NCBI RefSeq assembly: GCF_042663225.1
Contig: NZ_JBHTAA010000015.1
Span: 74,145 to 138,144, forward strand
Origin: Haloferax namakaokahaiae
GTDB taxonomy: Archaea; Halobacteriota; Halobacteria; Halobacteriales; Haloferacaceae
Length of the DNA: 64,000 nucleotides
Direction: 5' to 3'
Below, piece after piece: positions 54,075 to 62,039 of the stretch. A model generated the notes under the pieces. That model did no database searches and was not told where the DNA came from. It saw only the letters and a program-made list of their open reading frames with translations. Position 1 is the stretch's first letter. Each line of letters starts with the position of its first letter. The position numbers and the translations under genes were made by a program.

Positions 54075-55290
54075 CCACCTGACGGTCGTCTACGGCGCGT
54101 CCGAGTTGGTCGTCGGACCCGAGGGTCCGACAGGAATCGAAGTCGTCGCAGACGGCGCGTTCGCCGCCGTCGATGGGACCGTCGTCGCCGTCGGTCCCAC
54201 TCAGGATGTGCTCGCCGAGTTCCCCGCCGAGAACGCCGATGTTGCAATCGACGCCACGGGAAAGACAGTCCTTCCGGGATTCGTTGACCCGCACACCCAC
54301 GCGCTCTTCGCGGGCGACCGCTCGGACGAGTTCGTCGCCAAGCTTCGGGGCGCGACCTACGAGGAGATACTCTCAGACGGCGGCGGCATTCTTCGGACGG
54401 TGGATGCCGTCCGCGAGGCGACCGACGACGAACTCGTCACGAACCTCACCGGGCACCTCGACGCGATGCTCGAAAACGGGACGACGACGGTCGAAATCAA
54501 GAGCGGCTACGGGCTCGACACCGAGACCGAGTTGCGGATGCTCGCGGCTATCGACGAGGCCGGGAGCCGGCATGCAGTGGACGTGGTTCCGACGTTCATG
54601 GGCGCACACGCCGTCCCGCGCGGGATGGACACCGATGAGTACACAGAACACGTCGTCTCGGAGCAACTGCCCGCCGTCGCTGACCAAGGTATCGCCACGT
54701 TCTGCGACGTGTTCTGCGAGCGCGGCGTCTTCTCGGCCGACCAATCGAGACGCATCCTCGAAGCGGGTCTCGAATACGGACTCACGCCGAAGGTTCACGC
54801 CGACGAGTTCGCCGCAATCGGCGGCACCGACGTCGCCGCGGACGTTGGCGCGGCGAGCGCGGACCACCTACTTCACACCGACGCGGATGGCAGAGCGCGA
54901 CTCGTCGATGCGGGTGTCACGCCCGTCGTGCTCCCCGGAACCGCGTTCGGTCTCGGTGCCGACTACGCCGACGCCCGCGCCTTTCTCGACTCGGGACACG
55001 AAGTCGCCCTCGCAACCGATTTCAACCCCAACTGCTTCGTTCGGACGATGGGACTGGTCGCCACACTCGCCAGCGTCGGCATGCGAATGACGCCTGACGA
55101 AGTCGTCAGGGGATGTACGAGCGCCGCGGCCAACGCGCTCGACCTCTCGGACGGACGCGGAACGCTCGCGCCCGAGAGCACGGCTGACGCCGTCGTTCTC
55201 GACGTGCCGAGCATCGCGCACCTCCCGTACCGATTCGACACGAACCCCGTTTCGACGGTGCTGAAATCGGGGGTGGTCGTCCATGCGTGA
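54067..55290 (+). CDS. hutI: Imidazolonepropionase HutI
   Basis: A 407-residue amidohydrolase with a GTG start at 54067 overlapping the hutG stop. Metal ligands are His-x-His in VDPHTHALFAGDR, a His in PTFMGAHAVP, another in PKVHADEF, and a late Asp in ALATDFNPNC. EIKSGYGLDTETELRML is diagnostic of HutI. It opens imidazolonepropionate to formimidoylglutamate, the third step of histidine degradation. Length is normal; the gene looks intact although the operon is damaged upstream. Confidence 0.93.
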   Translation: MTDHLTVVYGASELVVGPEGPTGIEVVADGAFAAVDGTVVAVGPTQDVLAEFPAENADVAIDATGKTVLPGFVDPHTHALFAGDRSDEFVAKLRGATYEEILSDGGGILRTVDAVREATDDELVTNLTGHLDAMLENGTTTVEIKSGYGLDTETELRMLAAIDEAGSRHAVDVVPTFMGAHAVPRGMDTDEYTEHVVSEQLPAVADQGIATFCDVFCERGVFSADQSRRILEAGLEYGLTPKVHADEFAAIGGTDVAADVGAASADHLLHTDADGRARLVDAGVTPVVLPGTAFGLGADYADARAFLDSGHEVALATDFNPNCFVRTMGLVATLASVGMRMTPDEVVRGCTSAAANALDLSDGRGTLAPESTADAVVLDVPSIAHLPYRFDTNPVSTVLKSGVVVHA

Positions 55291-56860
55291 GCGCGAAATC
55301 CCGACGACGGTCGTCATCGACGGCGAGTCGCTGACGCCGGAGGAAGTCGTCGCCGTCGCCCGCCACGACGCCCGACTCGAACTCGCCGACGGCGCGTACG
55401 AGAAGATGCAGGCCTCCCGCGAGCGCGTCGAGTCCGTCATCGACTCCGGCGACCCCGTCTACGGCGTCAACACCGGGTTTGGACACCTCGTCGAGACGCA
55501 CATCGACACCGAGGACATCGAGCGATTGCAGACGAACCTCGTTCGAAGCCACGCCGCGGGTGCCGGCCGCGAACTCTCCATCGAGGAAGTCCGGTCGATG
55601 ATGGTCACGCGGGCGAACACGCTCGCCAAGGGCTACTCCGGGATTCGACCGATGGTCGTCGAACTCCTCGCCGACCTGCTCAACGCGGGCGTCCACCCCC
55701 TCGTTCGTTCCCGCGGGAGTCTCGGTGCGAGCGGCGACCTCGCTCCGCTCGCGCACATGGCGCTCGTGCTCATCGGCGAGGGCGACGCGTACTACGACGG
55801 CGACCGACTCACGGGCGACGAGGCGCTCGCAACGGTCGGACTCGAACCGGTCACGCTCGCGTCGAAAGAGGGTCTCGCGCTCATCAACGGGACGCAACTC
55901 ACCGTCGGCCTCGCCTCCCTGTTCGTCGTCGATGCCGAGCGAGTCGTCGATGCCGCGGACGCCGCGGGCGCGCTGACGACCGAAGTCACGATGGGGACGA
56001 CGGCGAACTGCGACCCCGCGATTCACGAGGTTCGACCGCATCCCGGCCAGCAAGTGAGCGCGGCCGCGATTCGGAGACTGACCGCGGGTTCGACCGTCCT
56101 CGAATCCCACAAGGACTGCGAGCGTGTCCAAGACGCCTACTCGATTCGCTGTCTGCCGCAGGTTCACGGCGCGGTCAGAGACGCCGTCGAACACCTGCGT
56201 GAGGCGGTCGAAATCGAACTCAACAGCGCGACTGACAACCCACTGGTCTTCCCCGCCGGCTCGGTGGACGAGCGCGCCCCCGGAACCGACGTTGCGGCGG
56301 TCATCTCCGCGGGAAACTTCCACGGCGAACCGCTCGCGCTCCGCCTCGACTACGCGGCAGGGGCACTCACCGACCTCGCCGCGATTTCGGAACGGCGGAC
56401 CGACCGCATGCTCAATCCGAAAATCCAAGAGTCGTACTTGCCGCCCTTTCTCACCGAACACAGCGGTCTGCGCTCGGGCTACATGATTGCACAGTACACC
56501 GCCGCCGCGCTGCTCAACGAGTGCCGCTCGCTCGGCCGACCGTCGCTCGATTCGACGCCCGTCAGCGGGGGGCAGGAGGACCACGTGAGCATGAGCGGCC
56601 AGAGCGTGCTCAACGCGCGAACCGTCGCCGAGAACGTCGCCACCATCGTGGGCGTCGAACTGCTCTGCGGGTCGCAAGCCGCCGAATTCCTCCCCGACGG
56701 ACTCGGACTCGGAACCGGGACCGGCGCCGTCCGCGACGCGATTCGAGAAGTCGTGCCGCCGCTCGGCGACGACAGACAGCTCGACGGCGAACTCGAAATC
56801 GCCGCCGACCTCGTTCGATTCGGCGCGATACGGGCGGCCGTCGAAGACGCGCTCGACTGA
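55283..56860 (+). CDS. hutH: Histidine ammonia-lyase HutH
   Basis: A 525-residue lyase whose start overlaps the hutI stop by 8 bases. GSLGASGDLAPLAH contains the Ala-Ser-Gly triad (149-151) that cyclises into the MIO cofactor. YGVNTGFGHLVE and NGTQLTVGLASL are further family blocks. It converts histidine to urocanate and ammonia, step one of the pathway. With HutU absent here and HutG truncated, urocanate could accumulate unless other copies exist. Length and motifs are complete. Confidence 0.94.
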   Translation: MREREIPTTVVIDGESLTPEEVVAVARHDARLELADGAYEKMQASRERVESVIDSGDPVYGVNTGFGHLVETHIDTEDIERLQTNLVRSHAAGAGRELSIEEVRSMMVTRANTLAKGYSGIRPMVVELLADLLNAGVHPLVRSRGSLGASGDLAPLAHMALVLIGEGDAYYDGDRLTGDEALATVGLEPVTLASKEGLALINGTQLTVGLASLFVVDAERVVDAADAAGALTTEVTMGTTANCDPAIHEVRPHPGQQVSAAAIRRLTAGSTVLESHKDCERVQDAYSIRCLPQVHGAVRDAVEHLREAVEIELNSATDNPLVFPAGSVDERAPGTDVAAVISAGNFHGEPLALRLDYAAGALTDLAAISERRTDRMLNPKIQESYLPPFLTEHSGLRSGYMIAQYTAAALLNECRSLGRPSLDSTPVSGGQEDHVSMSGQSVLNARTVAENVATIVGVELLCGSQAAEFLPDGLGLGTGTGAVRDAIREVVPPLGDDRQLDGELEIAADLVRFGAIRAAVEDALD

Positions 56861-56866
56861 GCCGAT

Positions 56867-58123
56867 TCAGTTTCCTGCGACGATGTCGGCGACGCGCTGG
56901 CGGTCGAACAACTGCTCGTCTTCGGGGATTTCGGGGTACGCGCCGCCCTCGTATTCGGGCCACTCGCCGAACTGCTCGGGGAAGAGCTGTTTGGCGGTCA
57001 TCTCCAGTTGGAAGAGGTTCATAATCGGACCCTGTACCGGGTTGCCCGAGGGGTAGACGCGGCCGTTCTTCACGGCCGAGAGTTCGCCGCCGACGGGGTG
57101 TTCGGCGAGCGTCTGCTCGATGTCGTTCACGTCGTAGTAGGAGGCGACGCAGAAACTGTGCAAGAGCACGTCGGGGTCGATTTCGAGCATCGTCTCGTAG
57201 TCGTAGGACGTCTCGTAGGTCACGTCGTCGGCCGCGAACGCGTCTTGCACGCCGAGCGGGCGGATGTGCGAGGTTGCGAACCCATCGACGTTGACTTTCG
57301 AGGGGTAGAACGTGTCGCTCATGAAGATGACGACGCCGACGGTCGGGCGTTCGTCTTCCGGTGGGAGGTTCGACTGAATCGTCTCGACCAAATCGTCACG
57401 AACGGCTTTGAGTTCCGCGGCGCGTGCTTCGGCTTGGAAGACGGCACCGACCTTCTCGGTGAGTTCCCAGAGCGTGTAGTACTCGTAGTTCTCGGCGTAC
57501 GGCTCAGGTGGCGTGCTGTGCGCGCGACTGTAGACGTTGCCGAACCACGGGGCGATTTGCTCGCCGACCTCCTCGATATCCGACTGCTCCCAGCCGTCGA
57601 AACTCACCGCCAGCGCGGGGTCCATGAGGTGCAGGTCGGAGTCGAGTTCGTACAGCAGTTCTTTATCCACGCTGATGTCGCTCGACCCGTTGTTGAGTTG
57701 TGCGAGTCCCTCGCGGTCGAACGAGACGCCGTCGAGTCGGTCGTAGTAGGCGTCGAGCGTCCGTCCGCCGGCGTCGCTGTCGAAGCCGAGGGAGTTCACC
57801 GCGTCGCCGTGACCGAATGCGACCGCCATGTCGGCATAGAGGAGGCTGTACACCATGACGTCCTCCGGGATCGACTCGAAGGCGACCTCTCCGACCGGCG
57901 ACATCGACACCGAATAGCCGGTGTCTTCGGCCGTCGTCTCGGTCGCCGCTGCCTCCGTCTCTGTCTCCTTCGCGGTTGTCGTCGCGTCGGCCGATTCGGT
58001 CTCCGACTCGGAGCCGCTCTGGCCCGTACAACCGGTGAGAAGTCCGCCCGCGAGAAGCGCACTCCCGCTCTTGAGATACGCCCGGCGCGTCGGAGTTCCG
58101 GCGTCGATGAATTTCTCGTCCAT
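56867..58123 (-). CDS. Iron-siderophore/cobalamin-type ABC binding lipoprotein
   Basis: A 418-residue cluster A-II binding protein. A Tat signal with lipobox (RRAYLKSGSALLAGGLLTGC) is followed by a Thr/Glu linker and a two-lobed BtuF/FepB-type fold (VFESIPEDVMVYSLL ... IDPDVLLHSFCVASYYDVND). Substrates of this family are siderophores, heme or cobalamin. A DtxR-like operator sits directly before its start, favouring iron. No permease or ATPase gene follows, so the partner genes must be elsewhere. It ends 6 bases from the hutH stop, tail to tail. Confidence 0.8.
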   Translation of the reverse strand: MDEKFIDAGTPTRRAYLKSGSALLAGGLLTGCTGQSGSESETESADATTTAKETETEAAATETTAEDTGYSVSMSPVGEVAFESIPEDVMVYSLLYADMAVAFGHGDAVNSLGFDSDAGGRTLDAYYDRLDGVSFDREGLAQLNNGSSDISVDKELLYELDSDLHLMDPALAVSFDGWEQSDIEEVGEQIAPWFGNVYSRAHSTPPEPYAENYEYYTLWELTEKVGAVFQAEARAAELKAVRDDLVETIQSNLPPEDERPTVGVVIFMSDTFYPSKVNVDGFATSHIRPLGVQDAFAADDVTYETSYDYETMLEIDPDVLLHSFCVASYYDVNDIEQTLAEHPVGGELSAVKNGRVYPSGNPVQGPIMNLFQLEMTAKQLFPEQFGEWPEYEGGAYPEIPEDEQLFDRQRVADIVAGN

Positions 58124-58126
58124 ATG

Positions 58127-58144
58127 ATTTAGGCAACCCTAAAT
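58127..58144. promoter_or_regulatory. DtxR/Idr-type iron-box operator
   Basis: ATTTAGGCAACCCTAAAT is an 18-base near-perfect dyad (ATTTAGG/CCTAAAT) three bases upstream of the binding-protein ATG. It resembles the TTAGG-N4-CCTAA core bound by DtxR-family metalloregulators, which repress iron-uptake genes when iron is sufficient. Its position over the transcription start of a leaderless gene suits repression. Confidence 0.65.
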
Positions 58145-58201
58145 CAACAAATGGCTTTCGAAATTTTTGTACGCCTAAAAGTTCGTGTCGGCGGCCAGTA
58201 C

Positions 58202-58348
58202 TCACCAGACCTGTACCGCGGGCGTGCCGCAGTCGTCGCAGACGATGGCGTCGTTATCCTTGTAGGAACGCAGTTCGAGTGTCCCCTCGTCGCAGTAGGT
58301 GCAGTCGTCGTCGGCCATCGTCTCGAAAATGAGCGCTGATTCAGACAT
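58202..58348 (-). CDS. Small zinc-finger protein (two CxxC)
   Basis: A 48-residue protein from the ATG at 58348 (MSESALIFET). Two CxxC pairs, CTYC and CDDC, flank 20-odd residues (EGTLELRSYKDNDAIV), a rubredoxin/zinc-ribbon-like knuckle. Similar mini-proteins occur next to hut and cbiP genes in Haloferax, from memory. Role unknown; RNA, DNA or protein binding are possible. The longer frame from 58414 is not supported. Confidence 0.75.
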   Translation of the reverse strand: MSESALIFETMADDDCTYCDEGTLELRSYKDNDAIVCDDCGTPAVQVW

Positions 58349-58432
58349 GGTACGCACTCGTCGTTCCAAACTAATGAACATTACTCCAGAACAGAATATA
58401 GCGCGATGAACCACTGTGCAGGTCGTGAACGG

Positions 58433-59959
58433 TCACTGGTCTCGTGAACTGGTTAGCAGACCGAGTGTCGAAACGAGGCCCTGTACGTCGATTGCGGACC
58501 CGACGAGCGTCGCCGCTCGTTCGTAGGGGTCCGTCTCTTCGGACGCCGTCTCGTCGAATTTCGGACGCTCTCGCCCCGCGTGGGCGTACACCGCATCGAC
58601 GAACGCCTCACGCGGTCCGTCGTTGGCGAACAGGTCGTGGATGTACGTCCCCGCGACCCGACCGGTCGCCGCGCCGTCGCCGGCGAGCGCGGTCGCATCG
58701 CCGACGAGTCGGGTCGTTCCGTGGTGAATCTCGTAGCCGCTGACTGTACCGTTCGCGCCCGCGAGCGGCCCTGAACCCTCGAACTCGACGGTCACGGCCT
58801 CGACGTGTTTTTCGGGTTCGAAACGAGTCACCGTCGGGAGGTAGCCGAGTCCGTCGATTTCGGCGACGCCTCGTGTGCTCTCCACGTCTGCGTTCTCGAT
58901 TCGCTGACCGAGGAGTTGATAGCCGCCACAGATGCCGACGAGTGGCCCGTCGAAGGCTTCGAGTTCGCGCTCGAACCCTGCGTCTCTGAGCGCGACGAGG
59001 TCGTCCACGGTGTTCTTACTTCCCGGGAGAACGACGCCGTCGATTCCATCGAGCGACGCATCAAACGGGAGTGAGACGACGTGGACGCCCGGAACTGCGG
59101 CCAGCGGTTCGAAGTCGGTGAAGTTCGAGATGCGAGGTAATCGGGGGACGCCGATGGTGACTGTGTGTTCGGCCGCGACACCGTCGTCGTCGCCGAACGT
59201 CGCTCGCGCCCCCTCCGCCGGGAGTGCGAGGCTATCTTCTTCGGGGAGTCCGGGGTCGTCGTAGGGGAGTACGCCGAGGACGGGAACGCCAGTTCTCTCC
59301 TCGAAGGCGTCGAGACCGGGTTCGAGGATGTCGAGGCTCCCGCGGAATTTGGTGATGACGACGCCTAGCACGCGTTCTCGCACGTCGTCGGGGAGGAGTT
59401 CGAGCGTCCCGACGAGGCTGGCGAAGACGCCGCCGCGTTCGATGTCCGCGACGAGCAGGATTCGGGCGTCCGCGAATCGAGCGGTTTCGACGTTGGCCAG
59501 GTCGCGGTCGTGGAGGTTGATCTCGGCAATCGACCCCGCGCCCTCGGCGACGACGATGTCGGCCCGCGTCGCCAGTCGCTCGTGCGACTCGATTGCGGCC
59601 TGCCGGGCGTCGTGCCAGTAGTCGTCGTAGTAGTTGCCCGCCGTGTTGACCGAGACAGCCGTCCCCTGAACGACGAGTTGGGACGTGCCGTCGCCGTGGG
59701 GTTTGAGGAGCACGGGGTTGTGGTCGGTCGTCGGTGTCGTCCTCGCTGCGCGGGCTTGGACGTACTGTGAGACGCCGATTTCGCCGAAGTCGTCGCCCTC
59801 GGGTGTCACGACCGCGCGGGCGTTGTTGCTCATGTTCTGGGCCTTGTAGGGTTCGACGGCGTACCCCTGCGTGGCGAAGAGTCGGCAGAGTCCGGCGGCG
59901 ACCGTACTCTTGCCGACGTGGCTGGCCGTTCCGGCGACGAGGAGGGTCGGCGCTGTCAT
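58433..59959 (-). CDS. cbiP: Cobyric acid synthase CbiP
   Basis: A 508-residue enzyme from the ATG at 59959. The N-terminal ATPase part begins MTAPTLLVAGTASHVGKSTV with an atypical P-loop, then PYKAQNMSNNA. The C-terminal glutamine amidotransferase domain has VGICGGYQLLG with the catalytic Cys and a later His (YEIHHG). It amidates four carboxylates of adenosylcobyrinic acid diamide. It stands apart from other cobalamin genes here. Upstream in-frame codons to 60088 are promoter DNA. Confidence 0.92.
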   Translation of the reverse strand: MTAPTLLVAGTASHVGKSTVAAGLCRLFATQGYAVEPYKAQNMSNNARAVVTPEGDDFGEIGVSQYVQARAARTTPTTDHNPVLLKPHGDGTSQLVVQGTAVSVNTAGNYYDDYWHDARQAAIESHERLATRADIVVAEGAGSIAEINLHDRDLANVETARFADARILLVADIERGGVFASLVGTLELLPDDVRERVLGVVITKFRGSLDILEPGLDAFEERTGVPVLGVLPYDDPGLPEEDSLALPAEGARATFGDDDGVAAEHTVTIGVPRLPRISNFTDFEPLAAVPGVHVVSLPFDASLDGIDGVVLPGSKNTVDDLVALRDAGFERELEAFDGPLVGICGGYQLLGQRIENADVESTRGVAEIDGLGYLPTVTRFEPEKHVEAVTVEFEGSGPLAGANGTVSGYEIHHGTTRLVGDATALAGDGAATGRVAGTYIHDLFANDGPREAFVDAVYAHAGRERPKFDETASEETDPYERAATLVGSAIDVQGLVSTLGLLTSSRDQ

Positions 59960-60208
59960 TGACTGGTGCTCGCGTGGAGGCGGGTCAAAAGTACCGATTT
60001 TGGGGTGTAACGCCGTCGTTTCACCGTCTCCAACCGTGCTCGTCTCCTCACGGTTCACGATTAATCGCCAGTTACACCACGATTTCACATCCTCGTTTCA
60101 GGCCATCTATCCCCTGTTTTTCGATGATTCCCAATTCTATGAAATTGGAAACGACGCTGTGTTTATATTCTTCTTGCAGGCGACTGTTCAGATGTAAGGT
60201 GAGAAAAA
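59960..60208. promoter_or_regulatory. Divergent promoter region of cbiP and the DoxX gene
   Basis: About 250 bases, AT-rich from 60100. TGTTTATATTC (about 60158-60168) is a TATA candidate for the plus-strand DoxX gene. A Shine-Dalgarno-like AAGGTGAG (60196-60203) lies six bases before its ATG, unusual here because most starts in the window look leaderless or overlapping. Confidence 0.55.
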
Positions 60209-60739
60209 ATGACCACGAACGCCCAAGTCGAGATGCTGGGACGACAGATCGAATTCAACTACGCGGAAGGGGTAACCGGCTACGTGCTCGTGCTGGTTCG
60301 CCTCCTCACTGGGTACTGGTTCCTCCACGCCGGGGTGACGAAATACCTCGGCGCAGAGCCGTTTAACGCGGCTGGCTGGATGACCGGTGCGACGCAAGGA
60401 ACGCTCGTCCACGGTCTCCTCGCGTGGGTCGCCGGCGTCCCCGTCCTGATGGAGTTGACCAACTTCATGATTCCGCTCGGTGAGGTCCTCATCGGTCTCG
60501 GAATCCTCGTCGGTGCGCTCACCCGCCTCGCCGCCTTCTTCGGCGGCTTCCTGATGGTGTTCTTCTACCTCGGGAACGCGGACTTCGCACACGGCTTCGT
60601 CAACGGCGACCTCTTCGGCCTGATGCTCTTCGCCATCGTCGGCACCCTCGCGCTGGGTCGCATCTACGGCGTCGATGCCATCGTCGAAAAGACCGAATTC
60701 GTCCGCCAGCGCCCCGCCCTCAAATACATCCTCGGCTAA
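60209..60739 (+). CDS. DoxX-family membrane protein
   Basis: A 176-residue protein with four hydrophobic helices and the DoxX layout: LVRLLTGYWFLHAGVTKYLG, then LMELTNFMIPLGEVLIGLGI and LTRLAAFFGGFLMVFFYLGN. The family includes thiosulfate:quinone oxidoreductase subunits and many uncharacterised proteins linked to redox homeostasis. It has a Shine-Dalgarno-like AAGGTGAG just upstream. Single gene; partner unknown. Confidence 0.85.
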   Translation: MTTNAQVEMLGRQIEFNYAEGVTGYVLVLVRLLTGYWFLHAGVTKYLGAEPFNAAGWMTGATQGTLVHGLLAWVAGVPVLMELTNFMIPLGEVLIGLGILVGALTRLAAFFGGFLMVFFYLGNADFAHGFVNGDLFGLMLFAIVGTLALGRIYGVDAIVEKTEFVRQRPALKYILG

Positions 60740-60835
60740 CTCGGGGGTGTTCGGGTGGTGGTGTGAACCGGCGTCTCGTCTCCTTCCCTCTCGTTTCCTT
60801 TCCTTCCCCGTTTTCGCTATCCAACCTTTCGAAGA

Positions 60836-61777
60836 CTACTTTCTGTCGAGTCGTGCGAGACCGTGCCAAATCGCGTTGACGAGCTTCGATTCGCCGTCGC
60901 CGTCTGCATCGTCCCACCCGCGGGCGATTGCGTCTTCGAGCACCGTCAACGTGTGATTCTCGAAGTTGTTCATCCCGCGGAACGATTCGAGGGCCTCCCG
61001 TTCTTCGTCGCCGAACCCCGCCGTCGGGTCACCGTCGTAGAAGCCGAGTTCGGCGAGCGTTTCGAGGACTTCCCGTGCGGTTTCGCCAGCGAGCGACTCG
61101 ACGTCCTCGGGTTCCTCACGTGCCAAGAGCGTGATGTCGTAGAGGCGGAAGACGCGTTCGAGTTCGTCGATTGGGTGTTCGTGGTCGTCCACGCGAACGT
61201 CCACCCAGCGGTCGTTGCCGCCGTCGTAGCCGCCTTCTGGTTTGGCGATGTACATCGCGGCGCTCTGCTCACCGCGTTTGTCGCCGCCGGCGTCGTTGCC
61301 GGCGTGGAGCGCCGCGAGGAGCTTTTCGGGAAGTCCGCCATCGGTCGTCTCGAACGCCTCGGCCATCGCTTCGAGCGTCTCGTGGTTTTCGAGGATGTTC
61401 CCCTGGACGGTGTAGTGGTCGCCTTGGATATCACCGGCCACGTCGAAGCACGCCTCGCCGGTGAACGCCGCAATCGACCCGTCTTGACCGACCACACCGA
61501 CCTGTCTGCTCTCGGCTTCGTCGTCCGCCTCGGTCAGCAACTCGATGGTCTCGGCAGCCGTGTTGCCGTCTCGAAGCGCATCCAACCCGTCCGGTCCGTA
61601 GGCGACGTTTGCGAAACTCTGGGTTGCGATGGCTCCAGCGTCGGCGCTGACGAAGGGGACGACGGAACCGACGCTGACGAACTTCGATTGGACGGCGACG
61701 CCGACGGCGTCGGTGGCCGGGTCGCGGGCGACGATAGAGAACGTTGATGGACGCGGTTGCATCGTCGGTATCGACAC
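60836..61777 (-). CDS. DUF1028 family protein (Ntn-hydrolase-like)
   Basis: A 313-residue protein; starts at 61777 or at the Met of MQPRPSTFSIV. The N-terminal 210 residues match DUF1028: FSIVARDPATDAVGVAVQSK, then VGSVVPFVSADAGAIATQSF, and GDHYTVQGNIL. The family is predicted to have an Ntn-hydrolase fold, often annotated as a putative peptidase or amidase. The C-terminal 100 residues contain a peptidoglycan-binding-like helical domain typical of longer members. Single gene. Confidence 0.85.
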   Translation of the reverse strand: MSIPTMQPRPSTFSIVARDPATDAVGVAVQSKFVSVGSVVPFVSADAGAIATQSFANVAYGPDGLDALRDGNTAAETIELLTEADDEAESRQVGVVGQDGSIAAFTGEACFDVAGDIQGDHYTVQGNILENHETLEAMAEAFETTDGGLPEKLLAALHAGNDAGGDKRGEQSAAMYIAKPEGGYDGGNDRWVDVRVDDHEHPIDELERVFRLYDITLLAREEPEDVESLAGETAREVLETLAELGFYDGDPTAGFGDEEREALESFRGMNNFENHTLTVLEDAIARGWDDADGDGESKLVNAIWHGLARLDRK

Positions 61778-62039
61778 GCCGGGTTCGAATAAGAATTCAC
61801 CAACCGGCGGTGTTGGCTGGGTGTGGTTTCGTCTCCGATTCCGCTCTGGCCAACTATATAAGAAATCTTGGATGATTCGGTGTCTGGATTATCTCTTCAG
61901 TACTATTCAGACGTTCGAAACCTGAAAAGATATTTGGAAGTACAATTCTTGTACAATTTCCACAAATTGTAAAAATTGTACCAGTGGTTCGGTTCGTCTC
62001 TAATTTCTTATACGTACCGTTCAAAATCGGCTCCAACCG
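61778..62039. other. AT-rich intergenic region with nested inverted repeats
   Basis: About 260 bases between two minus-strand genes. The middle (61850-62010) is AT-rich and carries the repeat structure at 61939-61980. No ORF of merit. Confidence 0.5.
61939..61980. repeat. Nested inverted repeat sharing a 16-mer with the parA upstream region
   Basis: Outer arms GTACAATT (61939) and AATTGTAC (61973); inner arms ACAATTT and AAATTGT around CCAC. It contains AATTGTAAAAATTGTA at 61964-61979, identical to 23385-23400. Good candidate for a second binding site of the same protein. Confidence 0.7.

Noticed and set aside
55106..56677. 523-codon minus-strand open frame
   Set aside because: Antisense of hutH and the end of hutI, both of which have complete motifs.
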